Assembly: GCA_021809105.1 (NCBI GenBank)
Contig: JAKBAM010000003.1
Span: 1-35,708, forward strand
DNA: 35,708 nucleotides
Origin: Actinomycetes bacterium
Lineage (GTDB): Bacteria > Actinomycetota > Acidimicrobiia > Acidimicrobiales > Palsa-688
Reading direction: 5' to 3'
A model generated the notes under the pieces. That model saw only the letters and a list, made by a program, of their open reading frames with translations, searched no databases and was not told the origin of the DNA. The translations under genes and the position numbers were made by a program. This document shows positions 8,188 through 15,914 of the stretch, one piece after another; the first letter of the stretch is position 1; each line of letters opens with the position of its first letter.

Positions 8188-9732
8188 GTGAGAGCTAACG
8201 GAAGGGCGCGAGGCGCCCGGCTGGTGGCTGCGATGACCTTCTGCGCGCTCGTGAGCGCTGGGCTGGCAGCCTGCGCGGCCAGGCAGTCGCACCCGATTGC
8301 AGTCACGCCCGACGGTCGACTACGGGGGGCGGCTGCCAACGGCCGCGTCGCTTGGCTCGGCATCCCTTACGCGGCGCCTCCCGTCGGTGTTCTCCGATGG
8401 AGGCCGCCGGCTCCGGTGAAGCCCTGGCCGGGCGTTCGAGATGCCGTGAAAGCCGGGGCCGCTTGCCCGCAGCCGGGTGGCGAGGGGCGAGGCAGCAGCG
8501 AGGACTGCCTGTTCCTGGACGTGTACCGGCCGGCGGACTCCAGCCGGAACCTTCCGGTCCTCGTGTACATCCACGGGGGGTCTTTCGTCGTGGGGTCGGG
8601 CGACGACTTCGACCCGACTCGGTTGGTGACCGGGGCGCACATGATAGTGGTCACGCTGAACTACCGCCTCGGCGCCCTCGGCTTCTTGACCCTGCCGGGT
8701 CTCGACGGCGCCGGGCCGACAGGTGGCGACTTCGGGCTGGAGGACCAGCAAGCCGCCCTGCGCTGGGTGCAGAGGTCGATCGGAGCGTTCGGCGGCGACC
8801 CGCGCAGGGTCACTATCGACGGTCAGTCGGCCGGGGGCATCAGCGTGTGCGACCTCCTGGTTTCGCCAGCCGCGCGTGGCCTGTTCTCGGCGGCGATAGA
8901 TCAGAGCGGGCCCTGCACCGGTCCTGACGCAGCGTTGCCGACTGCGGCAGGCGCGGCGGCAGCCGGCGGCCGCTTCGCTGCCGCCCTCGGGTGCCCGGTG
9001 CCGGCTACCGCTCCAGCCTGCCTGCGCCGGGCGCCGGTCTCCTCCCTCGTCAACGGACCGGCAGTCGTCGGTGGCGGCCCGGTCCCGCTCCCGTGGCGCC
9101 CGGTGGTCGACGGCACGATCCTGCCGGCACAGCCCGAGGCACTGCTGGCAGCCTCCAAGGCGGCGGCGGTCCCGGTGCTCAACGGTTCCAATCTCGACGA
9201 CGGGGCCTTGTTCGTGCCAGGTATCGCCACACCCGCCAGGTACCACTCGTGGCTACAGGGTCTGTTCGGCTCTTTTGCCACGGCCGTGGCGCAGCACTAT
9301 CCGGTGGCACCCCACGCTGACGGTGCTGCGGTCCGGGCGATGGCTGGGGCCGTCGTTACCGATGCCGGTTTCGCCTGCCCCGCCGCGACCGCCGACCACC
9401 TCCTGGCCGCCCGTCCAAGCGGCCGCGTATGGGGATACGAGTTCGCAGACACGCGGGCTGGTCCGCTCGGTGCGTATCACTCGGCCGAGCTCGGCTATCT
9501 CTTCACCTCGGTCGCCGGCCGCGCACCTCTGCCGGCGTCGACAGCAGCCCTGTCCGCTGCGATGGTGCGAGCCTGGGGATCGGTGGCCACCGCCGGCACG
9601 CCGGGAATTGGCTGGCCGGCCGCTACGACCATCGACACGCCGGTAGAGCGCCTAGCGGCAGGGGGGCCTCGTCCCGACACTACCTTCGAGTCCGCCCACA
9701 ACTGCACCTTCTGGGCTACCAGCGGTCGCTAG
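8188..9732 (+). CDS. Secreted lipoprotein type-B carboxylesterase
   Basis: From the GTG at 8188 the 514-residue product begins with a basic n-region (RANGRARGARL), a hydrophobic stretch and a lipobox LAAC (Cys29), so it should be anchored outside the membrane as a lipoprotein. The alpha/beta-hydrolase body shows the family's landmarks: YAAPPVGVLRWRPP, SEDCLFLDVYRP, VYIHGGSFVVG (oxyanion hole), NYRLGALGF, DGQSAGG (nucleophile Ser214) and GAYHSAELGYLF (His431). The acid position, usually Glu in NxDEG, reads NLDDG, so Asp338 probably fills it. The reaction is carboxylic-ester hydrolysis, with a broad or unknown substrate. A longer in-frame extension back to 8056 has no signal-peptide logic and was not used. 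No tight operon partner. Confidence 0.88.
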   Translation: MRANGRARGARLVAAMTFCALVSAGLAACAARQSHPIAVTPDGRLRGAAANGRVAWLGIPYAAPPVGVLRWRPPAPVKPWPGVRDAVKAGAACPQPGGEGRGSSEDCLFLDVYRPADSSRNLPVLVYIHGGSFVVGSGDDFDPTRLVTGAHMIVVTLNYRLGALGFLTLPGLDGAGPTGGDFGLEDQQAALRWVQRSIGAFGGDPRRVTIDGQSAGGISVCDLLVSPAARGLFSAAIDQSGPCTGPDAALPTAAGAAAAGGRFAAALGCPVPATAPACLRRAPVSSLVNGPAVVGGGPVPLPWRPVVDGTILPAQPEALLAASKAAAVPVLNGSNLDDGALFVPGIATPARYHSWLQGLFGSFATAVAQHYPVAPHADGAAVRAMAGAVVTDAGFACPAATADHLLAARPSGRVWGYEFADTRAGPLGAYHSAELGYLFTSVAGRAPLPASTAALSAAMVRAWGSVATAGTPGIGWPAATTIDTPVERLAAGGPRPDTTFESAHNCTFWATSGR

Positions 9733-9785
9733 CGGACGCGGGGCCCGGTCTTGCGAGGGCGCAACGAGCCCGGGGCTAGCCTCGG

Positions 9786-10643
9786 GTGGTGGCCGATCAG
9801 TCCGATTTCGAGCTTTGGCTGCGAGGGTGGGACCCGCTGCCGGCCGTCACCGTCGACTCCATGGATCCCGGGCGGGCTGTGGCGCTGGCGGCCGTGATGG
9901 ACGAGCCGGCTCCGGCGTCACCGTGGTTGCTGCCGCTGTGGCATTGGGTGTACTTCGTGGACTGGCCCACTACCGGTGCGCTTGGCACCGACGGGCACCC
10001 GAGCGGTGGCGCGTTCATCCCACCCATACCCGAGCGGACTCGGATGTTCGTGGGCGGGCGCCTCGAGTTGCAGGGCGGGTTGCGCAGCGGGGTGCCGGCC
10101 CGCCGGTACAGCAGCGTGATCAGGCGGGAGGTCAAGGAGGGGACCACCGGGACGATGCTTTTCGTCACGGTGCGCCACGAGATCGAGCAGGGGGGAAGGG
10201 TCGCCCTCGTGGACGAGCAGGATCTGATGTACCGATCGGGAGCGGCCGTCCGGCCTTATGCCGTCGCGGCCCCGACCGGTCCGCTGGTTTCGGACGCCTC
10301 GTGGCAGGAGCCCTTCAAGGCCGGCCCGGTGTTGCTGTTCCGCTTCAGCGCTCTCACCGCCAACTCCCACCGCATCCACTACGACCTCCCTTATGCCACG
10401 GGCGTCGAGGGTTACCGCGACCTTGTCGTCCACGGTCCCCTGCTCGCCGTGCTGCTCGCCGATCTGGTCGCCAGCCGCGCGCCCGATCGGCGCGTCGCGT
10501 CCATGCGCTACCGGTTCCTGCGGCCCGTGCTGGCCGGTGACCAGATCCTGCTCGCCGGCCGACCGGACGACCGCGGGGCCGAATTGGCCGCCCTGGCCGC
10601 CGATGGTGAAATGAGCGCGCGGGCGTCTGTAGTGTACCGCTGA
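9786..10643 (+). CDS. Mesaconyl-C4-CoA hydratase-like (HTD2/FAS1-like MaoC hot-dog) dehydratase
   Basis: A 285-residue two-hot-dog protein starting at a GTG. The N-terminal half carries LLPLWHWVYFVDW and GGAFIPPIPERTRMFVGGRLE, hallmarks of the HTD2/FAS1-like dehydratase group that includes Chloroflexus mesaconyl-C4-CoA hydratase and itaconyl-CoA hydratases. The C-terminal hot dog has FSALTANSHRIHYDLPYA, with the hydratase-2 style Asn-x-His-x-x-x-x-Asp residues, then VHGPLLAVLLADL. These enzymes add water to or remove it from an enoyl-CoA; for mesaconyl-C4-CoA the product is citramalyl-CoA. The gene is convergent, 40 nt apart, with a strong Mct-like CoA-transferase making exactly that substrate, which favours this reading over fatty-acid dehydration. 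The family call is firm; the exact substrate is inferred. Confidence 0.82.
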   Translation: MVADQSDFELWLRGWDPLPAVTVDSMDPGRAVALAAVMDEPAPASPWLLPLWHWVYFVDWPTTGALGTDGHPSGGAFIPPIPERTRMFVGGRLELQGGLRSGVPARRYSSVIRREVKEGTTGTMLFVTVRHEIEQGGRVALVDEQDLMYRSGAAVRPYAVAAPTGPLVSDASWQEPFKAGPVLLFRFSALTANSHRIHYDLPYATGVEGYRDLVVHGPLLAVLLADLVASRAPDRRVASMRYRFLRPVLAGDQILLAGRPDDRGAELAALAADGEMSARASVVYR

Positions 10644-10683
10644 CTCCTGGCCGATCGGCAGGGACCGCCCCGTACCAGCTCCG

Positions 10684-11946
10684 TCAGTCCGGCGGTCCGA
10701 TCACGCCTCGCGACCGGAGGTCGGCGGCGGTCGCGCTGCTCAGCCCGAGCATGGTGGTGAGCACCTCGTCGGTGTCGGCGCCCGGCAGGGACGCGGGCCG
10801 GGGTGGTCCATCGACGCCGGCACCGGCCAGGACTGTGGATGGCGTGGGGAGCACCCCGATCCCTGGATGATCGACGTTCGAGAAGAGCGTGCTGGTCCGC
10901 AGCAGGCCAGCCGGGTCGGTAACGAGCTGGCCCACAGTGCGGTAAGGACCCCACAGCACTTGGCTGTCGGCTAGGGCTCTATGGACTGCGGCGGTCGAAT
11001 GATGCCGGAACCACCCGGCGAACAGCGCGGCGAGCACCTCCCGGTACTCGTATCGGGCCTCCTCGGCTTGGAGGCTGACGTCGAGCGAGCGCTCGAGCGC
11101 TGCGATGGTCTCACCGGTCCCGGTCAGCTCGACCAGGCGACGCCAATGCCGTTCGGTCAGGGCCACGACCATGACGCGGTCCCCGTCAGCTGTGGCGAAG
11201 TCGCAACCGAAGCTACCGTACAGGTAGTTGCCCTCCCTGGCCCGGTTGGCCCCGTTGATCACGGCGTCCGCGACGAAACCCAGGTTGGCCATTGTCGTGA
11301 GCGCAACGTCGGACAGGACCAGGCGGATAGCCCGCCCTGCGCCGGTCCTGATCCGTTCCCGATCGGCGGCCACGACGGCCAGGCCGGCGTAAAGGCCGGT
11401 GAGAAGGTCCCAAGCGGGAAGCACGTGGTTGACGGGCACGCCTGAGTCAGCCGGTCCCGTCAGGTACGGTAGGCCGACCTCGCAATTGACGGTGTAGTCA
11501 ACGGCCGGTCGCCCGTCGGACCGGCCGGCGATCTGCACGAGGATCAGGTCGGGGCGGACGCCGACGAGCTGGTCGTACTCCAGCCACGCCTGGCCTACGG
11601 CGTTGGTGACGACGATCCCTCCCCCCGGCCCCGATGACGAGATGAGAGACCGGACCAGATCCCGGCCCTCCTCACCGCGGATGTCGACCTGGACGGAACG
11701 CTTTCCCTTGTTGAGGCTGGCCCAGTAGAGGCTGTGGCCGGCGGGGTCGAGGGGCAGGCGTCGCGCGTCGGTGGCCCCCCCGACGGGATCCACCCTGATC
11801 ACCTCAGCTCCGAGCTGGGCGAGCGCCATCGTGGCGGAGGGCCCCGCTACATACGTCGACAGGTCGATTATGCGCAGTCCGGTCAGGAGACCGGACTGCG
11901 CTTCCCCCGCGGCGGACTCATCGATGCTAGGCATGGCCCGAGACAC
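10684..11946 (-). CDS. mct: Mesaconyl-CoA C1-C4 CoA transferase-like family III CoA-transferase
   Basis: A 420-residue CaiB/BaiF family protein. From memory of the Chloroflexus Mct sequence, the match is unusually specific: SLYWASLNKGKRSVQVDIR, AVDYTVNCEVGLPYLTGP, VNHVLPAWDLLTGLYAGL (catalytic Asp180), REGNYLYGSFGCDFATADG and GPYRTV near the C-terminus. Mct moves CoA within one molecule, turning mesaconyl-C1-CoA into mesaconyl-C4-CoA in the second cycle of the 3-hydroxypropionate bi-cycle and in C5-dicarboxylate metabolism. The GTG start at 11946 has GAGGG eight nt upstream. It follows the luciferase-like gene at 13175 by 50 nt on the same strand and may be co-transcribed. The lyase and C1-hydratase of that pathway are not in this window. 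Confidence 0.8.
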   Translation of the reverse strand: MSRAMPSIDESAAGEAQSGLLTGLRIIDLSTYVAGPSATMALAQLGAEVIRVDPVGGATDARRLPLDPAGHSLYWASLNKGKRSVQVDIRGEEGRDLVRSLISSSGPGGGIVVTNAVGQAWLEYDQLVGVRPDLILVQIAGRSDGRPAVDYTVNCEVGLPYLTGPADSGVPVNHVLPAWDLLTGLYAGLAVVAADRERIRTGAGRAIRLVLSDVALTTMANLGFVADAVINGANRAREGNYLYGSFGCDFATADGDRVMVVALTERHWRRLVELTGTGETIAALERSLDVSLQAEEARYEYREVLAALFAGWFRHHSTAAVHRALADSQVLWGPYRTVGQLVTDPAGLLRTSTLFSNVDHPGIGVLPTPSTVLAGAGVDGPPRPASLPGADTDEVLTTMLGLSSATAADLRSRGVIGPPD

Positions 11947-11966
11947 TACGGGGTCCCTCTGGCCAA

Positions 11967-11984
11967 CTGCGTCCGGGGACGCAG
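11967..11984 (-). other. Intergenic hairpin between luciferase-like gene and mct
   Basis: CTGCGTCC and GGACGCAG form a near-perfect stem around a GG-centred loop in the 50-nt spacer between two same-strand genes. It may be a partial terminator or an RNA-processing or stability element. It lacks a U-run. Confidence 0.35.
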
Positions 11985-11996
11985 TAAGAGGCCTGC

Positions 11997-13175
11997 CTAA
12001 TCGATCGGTCCGGTAAGTCGGGCCGGGTCGAGGTTCGAGGGCCCGACGGACGCGCTGGTCTCGATACCCAACTTCTCGAGCTTCGGAATGATCTCGGTGC
12101 CGAGGAGCTCGATCGTCTTCATGATCGAATCGTGCGAGAGGTGCCCGAATTGTACGTAGCAGATGAGCTCGTCGACGCCCAGCTCATGATACTTGACCAT
12201 CTTCTCCAGGCACTGGTCTGGATCGCCGACGATGATCATATCCGCCTCGCTGAATTGGTGAGCGTCGAAGCGGCCCTCTTTCTGCATCGAAAGATGGGGG
12301 AAAACTCGATCCTTCTGTTCTTGGGTGTAGTGAGGGAATTCCCACTGGAGTGTGAACTCGGCGATGTTCTGGTACCACCACCACACCGACTCCCAGATAC
12401 CGTTCTTCTCACACTCGGCCATCGTCTCGGCACAATGCACCAGGGTATAGGCCGCCACCTTGTTGGTGGTCACTCGCGTGATAGGCGTCGGATGCTCGGC
12501 CGCCTGACGGTACTGGGCGATCTGCTGGCCCATCCTTTCGAGTGGCTGCATGATCGCGAAGGAGAGCAAGCCAAGGCCTAACTGGCCGGCTACGGCTGAG
12601 CTGCCGTCACTGGTTGCGGCCATCCAGCACGGCGGATGGGGATGCTGCAGCGGCTTCGGGGTCACCATCCGACGGGGGAAGTCGAGGTACTTTCCGTGGA
12701 ACTCGAAGTACTCCTGCTCCCACATCTGGACGATGGCTTCGATCGCTTCTTGCCACTGGTCCCGGCTTTCTTCGCGGTCGACGCCGAAGGCGATCTGTTC
12801 CATGGGAGTCGAGCGCCCGGTGCCCCACTCCACCCGGCCACCCGAGAGGATATCTGCGGTCGCCACCTTCTCCGCGACGCGCATCGGCGGGGTGAAGGCA
12901 TGAGGTAGCAGGGTCACGCCGAACCCCAGTCGGATGTTCTCAGTGCACTGCGACAGCGCGCCGATCAGAACCTCGGGAGCAGGACAATGAGAGCGTCCCT
13001 CCCGGAAGTGGTGCTCGACATGCCACGTCGTGTGGAAACCGAGGGTGTCGGCCAGCTTGATCTGTTCGACGGCATCGCGGTAAGCCCGCTGCTCGTGGTC
13101 ACGCTGCCCGTCAGGGTGGGCTTTCGGACCCCATGGCTTGGGAACGTCGATCTCATACAGCAGGTCTAGCTTCAC
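11997..13175 (-). CDS. LLM-class flavin-dependent monooxygenase
   Basis: A 392-residue bacterial-luciferase-family protein (luciferase/alkane-type monooxygenase branch). The GTG start at 13175 has AAGGAG six nt upstream. Landmarks: LADTLGFHTTWHVEHHF (the xxEHHF motif with the active-site histidines, about residues 42-58), NIRLGFGVTLLPHAFTPPMRVAEKVATADILSGGRVEWGTGRS (family blocks around residues 80-122), EYFEFHGKYLDFPRRMVTPKPLQ and HPPCWMAATS. These enzymes use reduced FMN and oxygen from a partner reductase, which is not seen here. Downstream, 50 nt away, lies the mct-like gene. Upstream is a 260-bp divergent spacer with a 12-bp palindrome, so local regulation together with the CoA-transferase pair is plausible. 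The natural substrate is unknown. Confidence 0.87.
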   Translation of the reverse strand: MKLDLLYEIDVPKPWGPKAHPDGQRDHEQRAYRDAVEQIKLADTLGFHTTWHVEHHFREGRSHCPAPEVLIGALSQCTENIRLGFGVTLLPHAFTPPMRVAEKVATADILSGGRVEWGTGRSTPMEQIAFGVDREESRDQWQEAIEAIVQMWEQEYFEFHGKYLDFPRRMVTPKPLQHPHPPCWMAATSDGSSAVAGQLGLGLLSFAIMQPLERMGQQIAQYRQAAEHPTPITRVTTNKVAAYTLVHCAETMAECEKNGIWESVWWWYQNIAEFTLQWEFPHYTQEQKDRVFPHLSMQKEGRFDAHQFSEADMIIVGDPDQCLEKMVKYHELGVDELICYVQFGHLSHDSIMKTIELLGTEIIPKLEKLGIETSASVGPSNLDPARLTGPID

Positions 13176-13204
13176 GGCACTCCTTGGGTCAGCGGGCAGG
13201 AAAC

Positions 13205-13227
13205 GTGGACGTCCACAAATTTTGTAA
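13205..13227. promoter_or_regulatory. Candidate operator: palindromes in divergent spacer
   Basis: GTGGACGTCCAC (13205-13216) is a perfect 12-bp palindrome, followed directly by ACAAATTTTGT, itself an odd-centred inverted repeat in an otherwise GC-rich region. It lies 30 nt upstream of the luciferase-like gene and about 220 nt before the divergent CoA-transferase pair. This fits a binding site for a dimeric (for example TetR- or GntR-type) regulator, but no regulator gene is nearby. Confidence 0.45.
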
Positions 13228-13435
13228 TGTCGAAATGCACGGTCGTCTTCTCATCATCATGCCATCCGTTTCCCGGGGTCACAAGGTGTCTCAACTGGTC
13301 ACGGGCCGGGATCATGGTCTTGCGAACGTCACAGGTCTCGTTGGCCTAGGGTGTCGCCGTGCCCGCTGCTCGTGGCCTGAGTGCTGCACCGGCCGTCGTA
13401 GTGCCGTCGGATCCCGCCCGGGGCAAGGGCTGAGC

Positions 13436-14581
13436 ATGGGGGCTCTCTCCGGAGTCCGCGTACTGGATCTTTCGGGTGGTATCGCCGGCCCGTTGGGCGT
13501 GCGCCAGCTCGCCGAGCACGGAGCCGATGTCATCAAGATCGAGCCGGTGGGGGGGCGGGCAGACAGGACGTCTCCGGCTTCGCGGGCCTACAACCGGAGC
13601 CGGCGTTCGGTGACGCTGAACCTGAAGGACCAGGATGGGGTCAAGGTGCTGCGCGACCTGTGCGCCACGGCAGACGTGCTGGTCGAGGCGTACGCGGCCG
13701 GGACCATGGCGACGTTGGGCCTGGACTACGAGACGTTGCGGGTCGATTGCCCGCGACTCGTCTACTGCTCCGTCCCGGCGTGGCCGTCGGGTGTCCGGTA
13801 CGACGACCGGCCCGGCTATGAGGCGTTGGTGCACGCCCGCACAGGCCAGCAGTGGGAGGTAACGAGCTCCCGGCCCGGACCGGTCTTCCTGCACAGCCCG
13901 GTCGCCAGCCTGGCCGCCAGTTTGCTTGTCCCAACGGGGATCATGGCCGCGCTGCTGGCGCGGGAGTCCACTGGCAGGGGTCAGCATGTCGAAGTGTCGT
14001 TGCTCCAGGGAGTGATGTCTTTGACAACTCAGATCTGGAATTGGACCGACCAAGGGCAGTTCCTCCTCGCCAAGAGCCATCCGCCTGGCATCCATCAGGA
14101 GTCGATCTACGAGTGCGCGAACGGCGAGTGGATCCACGCGGCTACAACGACAGGAGGGGCGCCGACGCGCACCCAAGAGGCGATCCTGGGGTTGGAGGAG
14201 GTCGATGTGCCCACCCATCCTGGGATGCCTCCGGAGGAGCGGGCGCTACACGAGATGCGTAAGAAGGAGGCGTACAAGCGCCTCGACCGGTCCGCGGTCA
14301 TCGAAGAGCTGAGAGCGGCTGGCCTGAATGCGGAGGCCATCGTGGCTCCCCACGAGCGCTTCGAGCATGCGCAGCTCCTGGACACCGGGGCGGTGGTCGA
14401 CGTGGCAGACCCCGAGCTTGGTTCCCTCACCCAGGTCGGCATGACGATCTTTTTGGAGGGCACCCCTGGCGAGGTGACTGGACCGCAGCCGCTGCCAGGT
14501 GCGCACACCGGCGAAGTGCTCCTCGAGCTGGGCCGCACACCCGACGAGATCGCTGCGCTGCGAGCCAGCGGGGTGATTTGA
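13436..14581 (+). CDS. Family III CoA-transferase, catalytic Asp replaced by Ser
   Basis: The ATG at 13436 gives 381 residues and starts at the family's usual N-terminus (GALSGVRVLDLSGGIAGPLGVRQLAEHGADVIKIEP). A 101-codon in-frame upstream extension has no homology and was dropped. The Rossmann-type CoA-binding half and the linker domain are both present. Where active family members carry the Asp that forms the acyl-anhydride, alignment on the downstream RxxTGxGQ block puts Ser158 (SPVASLAASL). The neighbour starting at 14582 keeps Asp163 at that place. The stop codon and the next GTG abut exactly (TGA-GTG), so the two are translationally coupled and likely form a heteromer, as in two-subunit family III transferases such as BbsEF. 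On its own it is probably not an active transferase. Confidence 0.82.
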   Translation: MGALSGVRVLDLSGGIAGPLGVRQLAEHGADVIKIEPVGGRADRTSPASRAYNRSRRSVTLNLKDQDGVKVLRDLCATADVLVEAYAAGTMATLGLDYETLRVDCPRLVYCSVPAWPSGVRYDDRPGYEALVHARTGQQWEVTSSRPGPVFLHSPVASLAASLLVPTGIMAALLARESTGRGQHVEVSLLQGVMSLTTQIWNWTDQGQFLLAKSHPPGIHQESIYECANGEWIHAATTTGGAPTRTQEAILGLEEVDVPTHPGMPPEERALHEMRKKEAYKRLDRSAVIEELRAAGLNAEAIVAPHERFEHAQLLDTGAVVDVADPELGSLTQVGMTIFLEGTPGEVTGPQPLPGAHTGEVLLELGRTPDEIAALRASGVI

Positions 14582-15796
14582 GTGCCGGGACCACTCGAGG
14601 GCACCAGGGTCCTCGATTTCGGCCAGTACCTTGCGGGTCCGTTCGGTCCGATGCTGCTCGCCGACCTGGGCGCCGATGTCGTCAAGGTGGAACCGACACA
14701 GGGCGACCGGATGCGCGGGAGCGTGGTGGGATCGTTCATGGGCTGCCAGCGCGGGAAGCGGGACATCGCATTGGACCTGAAGCAGCCGGAAGGGCGGCGG
14801 ATCGCGCTGGAGCTGGTCGCTACCGCGGACGTCGTCCACCACAACATGACCCTTGGTACGGCCGATCGCCTCGGCATCGGGTACGAGGACTGCAAGTCGG
14901 TGAAGTCCGACATCATCTATTGCAACACGTACATGTACGGACCCATCGGGCCCCTGGCGCATCTGGGTGGCTTGGATCCGCTGGGGCAGGCTGCCTCGGG
15001 CATCGAGTGGGAGCAGGGGCCCGTTGCGGCCGGTAACTCGCCGCTTTGGTACCGCTACGGGCACGGCGATGTGGCCGCGGCGATGCCGTCGGTGACGGCT
15101 GTCCTCATCGCGCTGTTCCATCGAGCCCGGACGGGGGAGGGGCAGTCGATGTGGACATCTATCTTCCACGGCTCGATGTTGTACACCGCCGACTCGTGGC
15201 TCGATCCGGACGGCTCGCCCTCGCCCCGGCCGGTCCTCGATGCCGAGCAGCTGGGCCTTCACGCCCTCTACCGACTCTACGAAACGCAGGACGGCTGGCT
15301 CCAACTGGCGGCGATGAGCGAAGAGCACTGGCAAGCCCTGTGCAGCGCACTCGGCCTCGAGAGCTCTAGGAGCGACCCCCGATTTGCGACCAGTGAGGGC
15401 CGCCGATCGCACCGGAGCGAGCTGACAGCACTGCTCGCAGAGGCGTTTATGACCGACCTCGCGACCAACTGGCGACGGAGGTTGCACGCGGTGGGTGTGC
15501 CGTCCGAGATCTCCGTCGACACCTGGGATGGCGAGTCCATCCTGTTCGACGAAGAGCTCGTCCGGCTCGGGCTGATCACTGAATATGAGCATCCGCTCCT
15601 TGGGCGCGTCCGCCAGTTCGGCAACCTCGTCACCTTCAGCGACACGCCTGGCAGGCAGGAGCGCGCTGCACCGATGGTCGGGCAGCACACCGAGGAGATA
15701 CTCAGGGACCTCGGCTACGGCAGTGGCACGGTAGCCGGGTATCGTGAGCGCGGGATCGTTGCGTGGCCGGACGAGAAGTACGCCTACCGAGTGTGA
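14582..15796 (+). CDS. Family III (CaiB/BaiF) CoA-transferase, likely catalytic subunit
   Basis: A 404-residue protein, GTG start immediately after the preceding stop codon. The family opening EGTRVLDFGQYLAGPFGPMLLADLGADVVKVEP (residues about 6-38) and KRDIALDLK are clear. YGHGDVAAAMPSVTAVLIALFHRARTGEGQ provides the catalytic Asp163 and the GxGQ turn. The C-terminal part carries DEELVRLGLITEYEHPLLGRVRQFG and HTEEILRDLGY, standard for the family. Such enzymes move CoA between carboxylic acids, usually from succinyl-CoA or a product CoA ester. Together with the Ser-variant neighbour it probably makes a two-subunit enzyme that activates the same acid that the nearby P450 or ligase handles. Acceptor acid unknown. 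Confidence 0.88.
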   Translation: MPGPLEGTRVLDFGQYLAGPFGPMLLADLGADVVKVEPTQGDRMRGSVVGSFMGCQRGKRDIALDLKQPEGRRIALELVATADVVHHNMTLGTADRLGIGYEDCKSVKSDIIYCNTYMYGPIGPLAHLGGLDPLGQAASGIEWEQGPVAAGNSPLWYRYGHGDVAAAMPSVTAVLIALFHRARTGEGQSMWTSIFHGSMLYTADSWLDPDGSPSPRPVLDAEQLGLHALYRLYETQDGWLQLAAMSEEHWQALCSALGLESSRSDPRFATSEGRRSHRSELTALLAEAFMTDLATNWRRRLHAVGVPSEISVDTWDGESILFDEELVRLGLITEYEHPLLGRVRQFGNLVTFSDTPGRQERAAPMVGQHTEEILRDLGYGSGTVAGYRERGIVAWPDEKYAYRV

Positions 15797-15804
15797 CGGT
15801 GCGC

Positions 15805-15824
15805 GGACGGCGCCGGTGCCGTCC
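15805..15824 (+). terminator. Hairpin after the CoA-transferase pair
   Basis: GGACGGC and GCCGTCC make a 7-bp stem on a 6-nt loop nine nt after the CoA-transferase stop. A second, looser GGTCGG...CCGACC pairing follows. Likely a factor-assisted or I-type terminator separating the pair from the P450 gene. Confidence 0.42.
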
Positions 15825-15914
15825 CTGGGTCGGCCGGCACGTTCGCCCGACCAGACGTCGAGTGCGTACTATCTCATCGTCAGTTGAGCGCAGAAGTCCG
15901 ACGAACGGGGAGTC

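Noticed and set aside
14246..15688. 480-codon open frame on the minus strand
   Set aside because: It is antisense to the CoA-transferase pair, shows no family motifs and reflects high GC at third codon positions.
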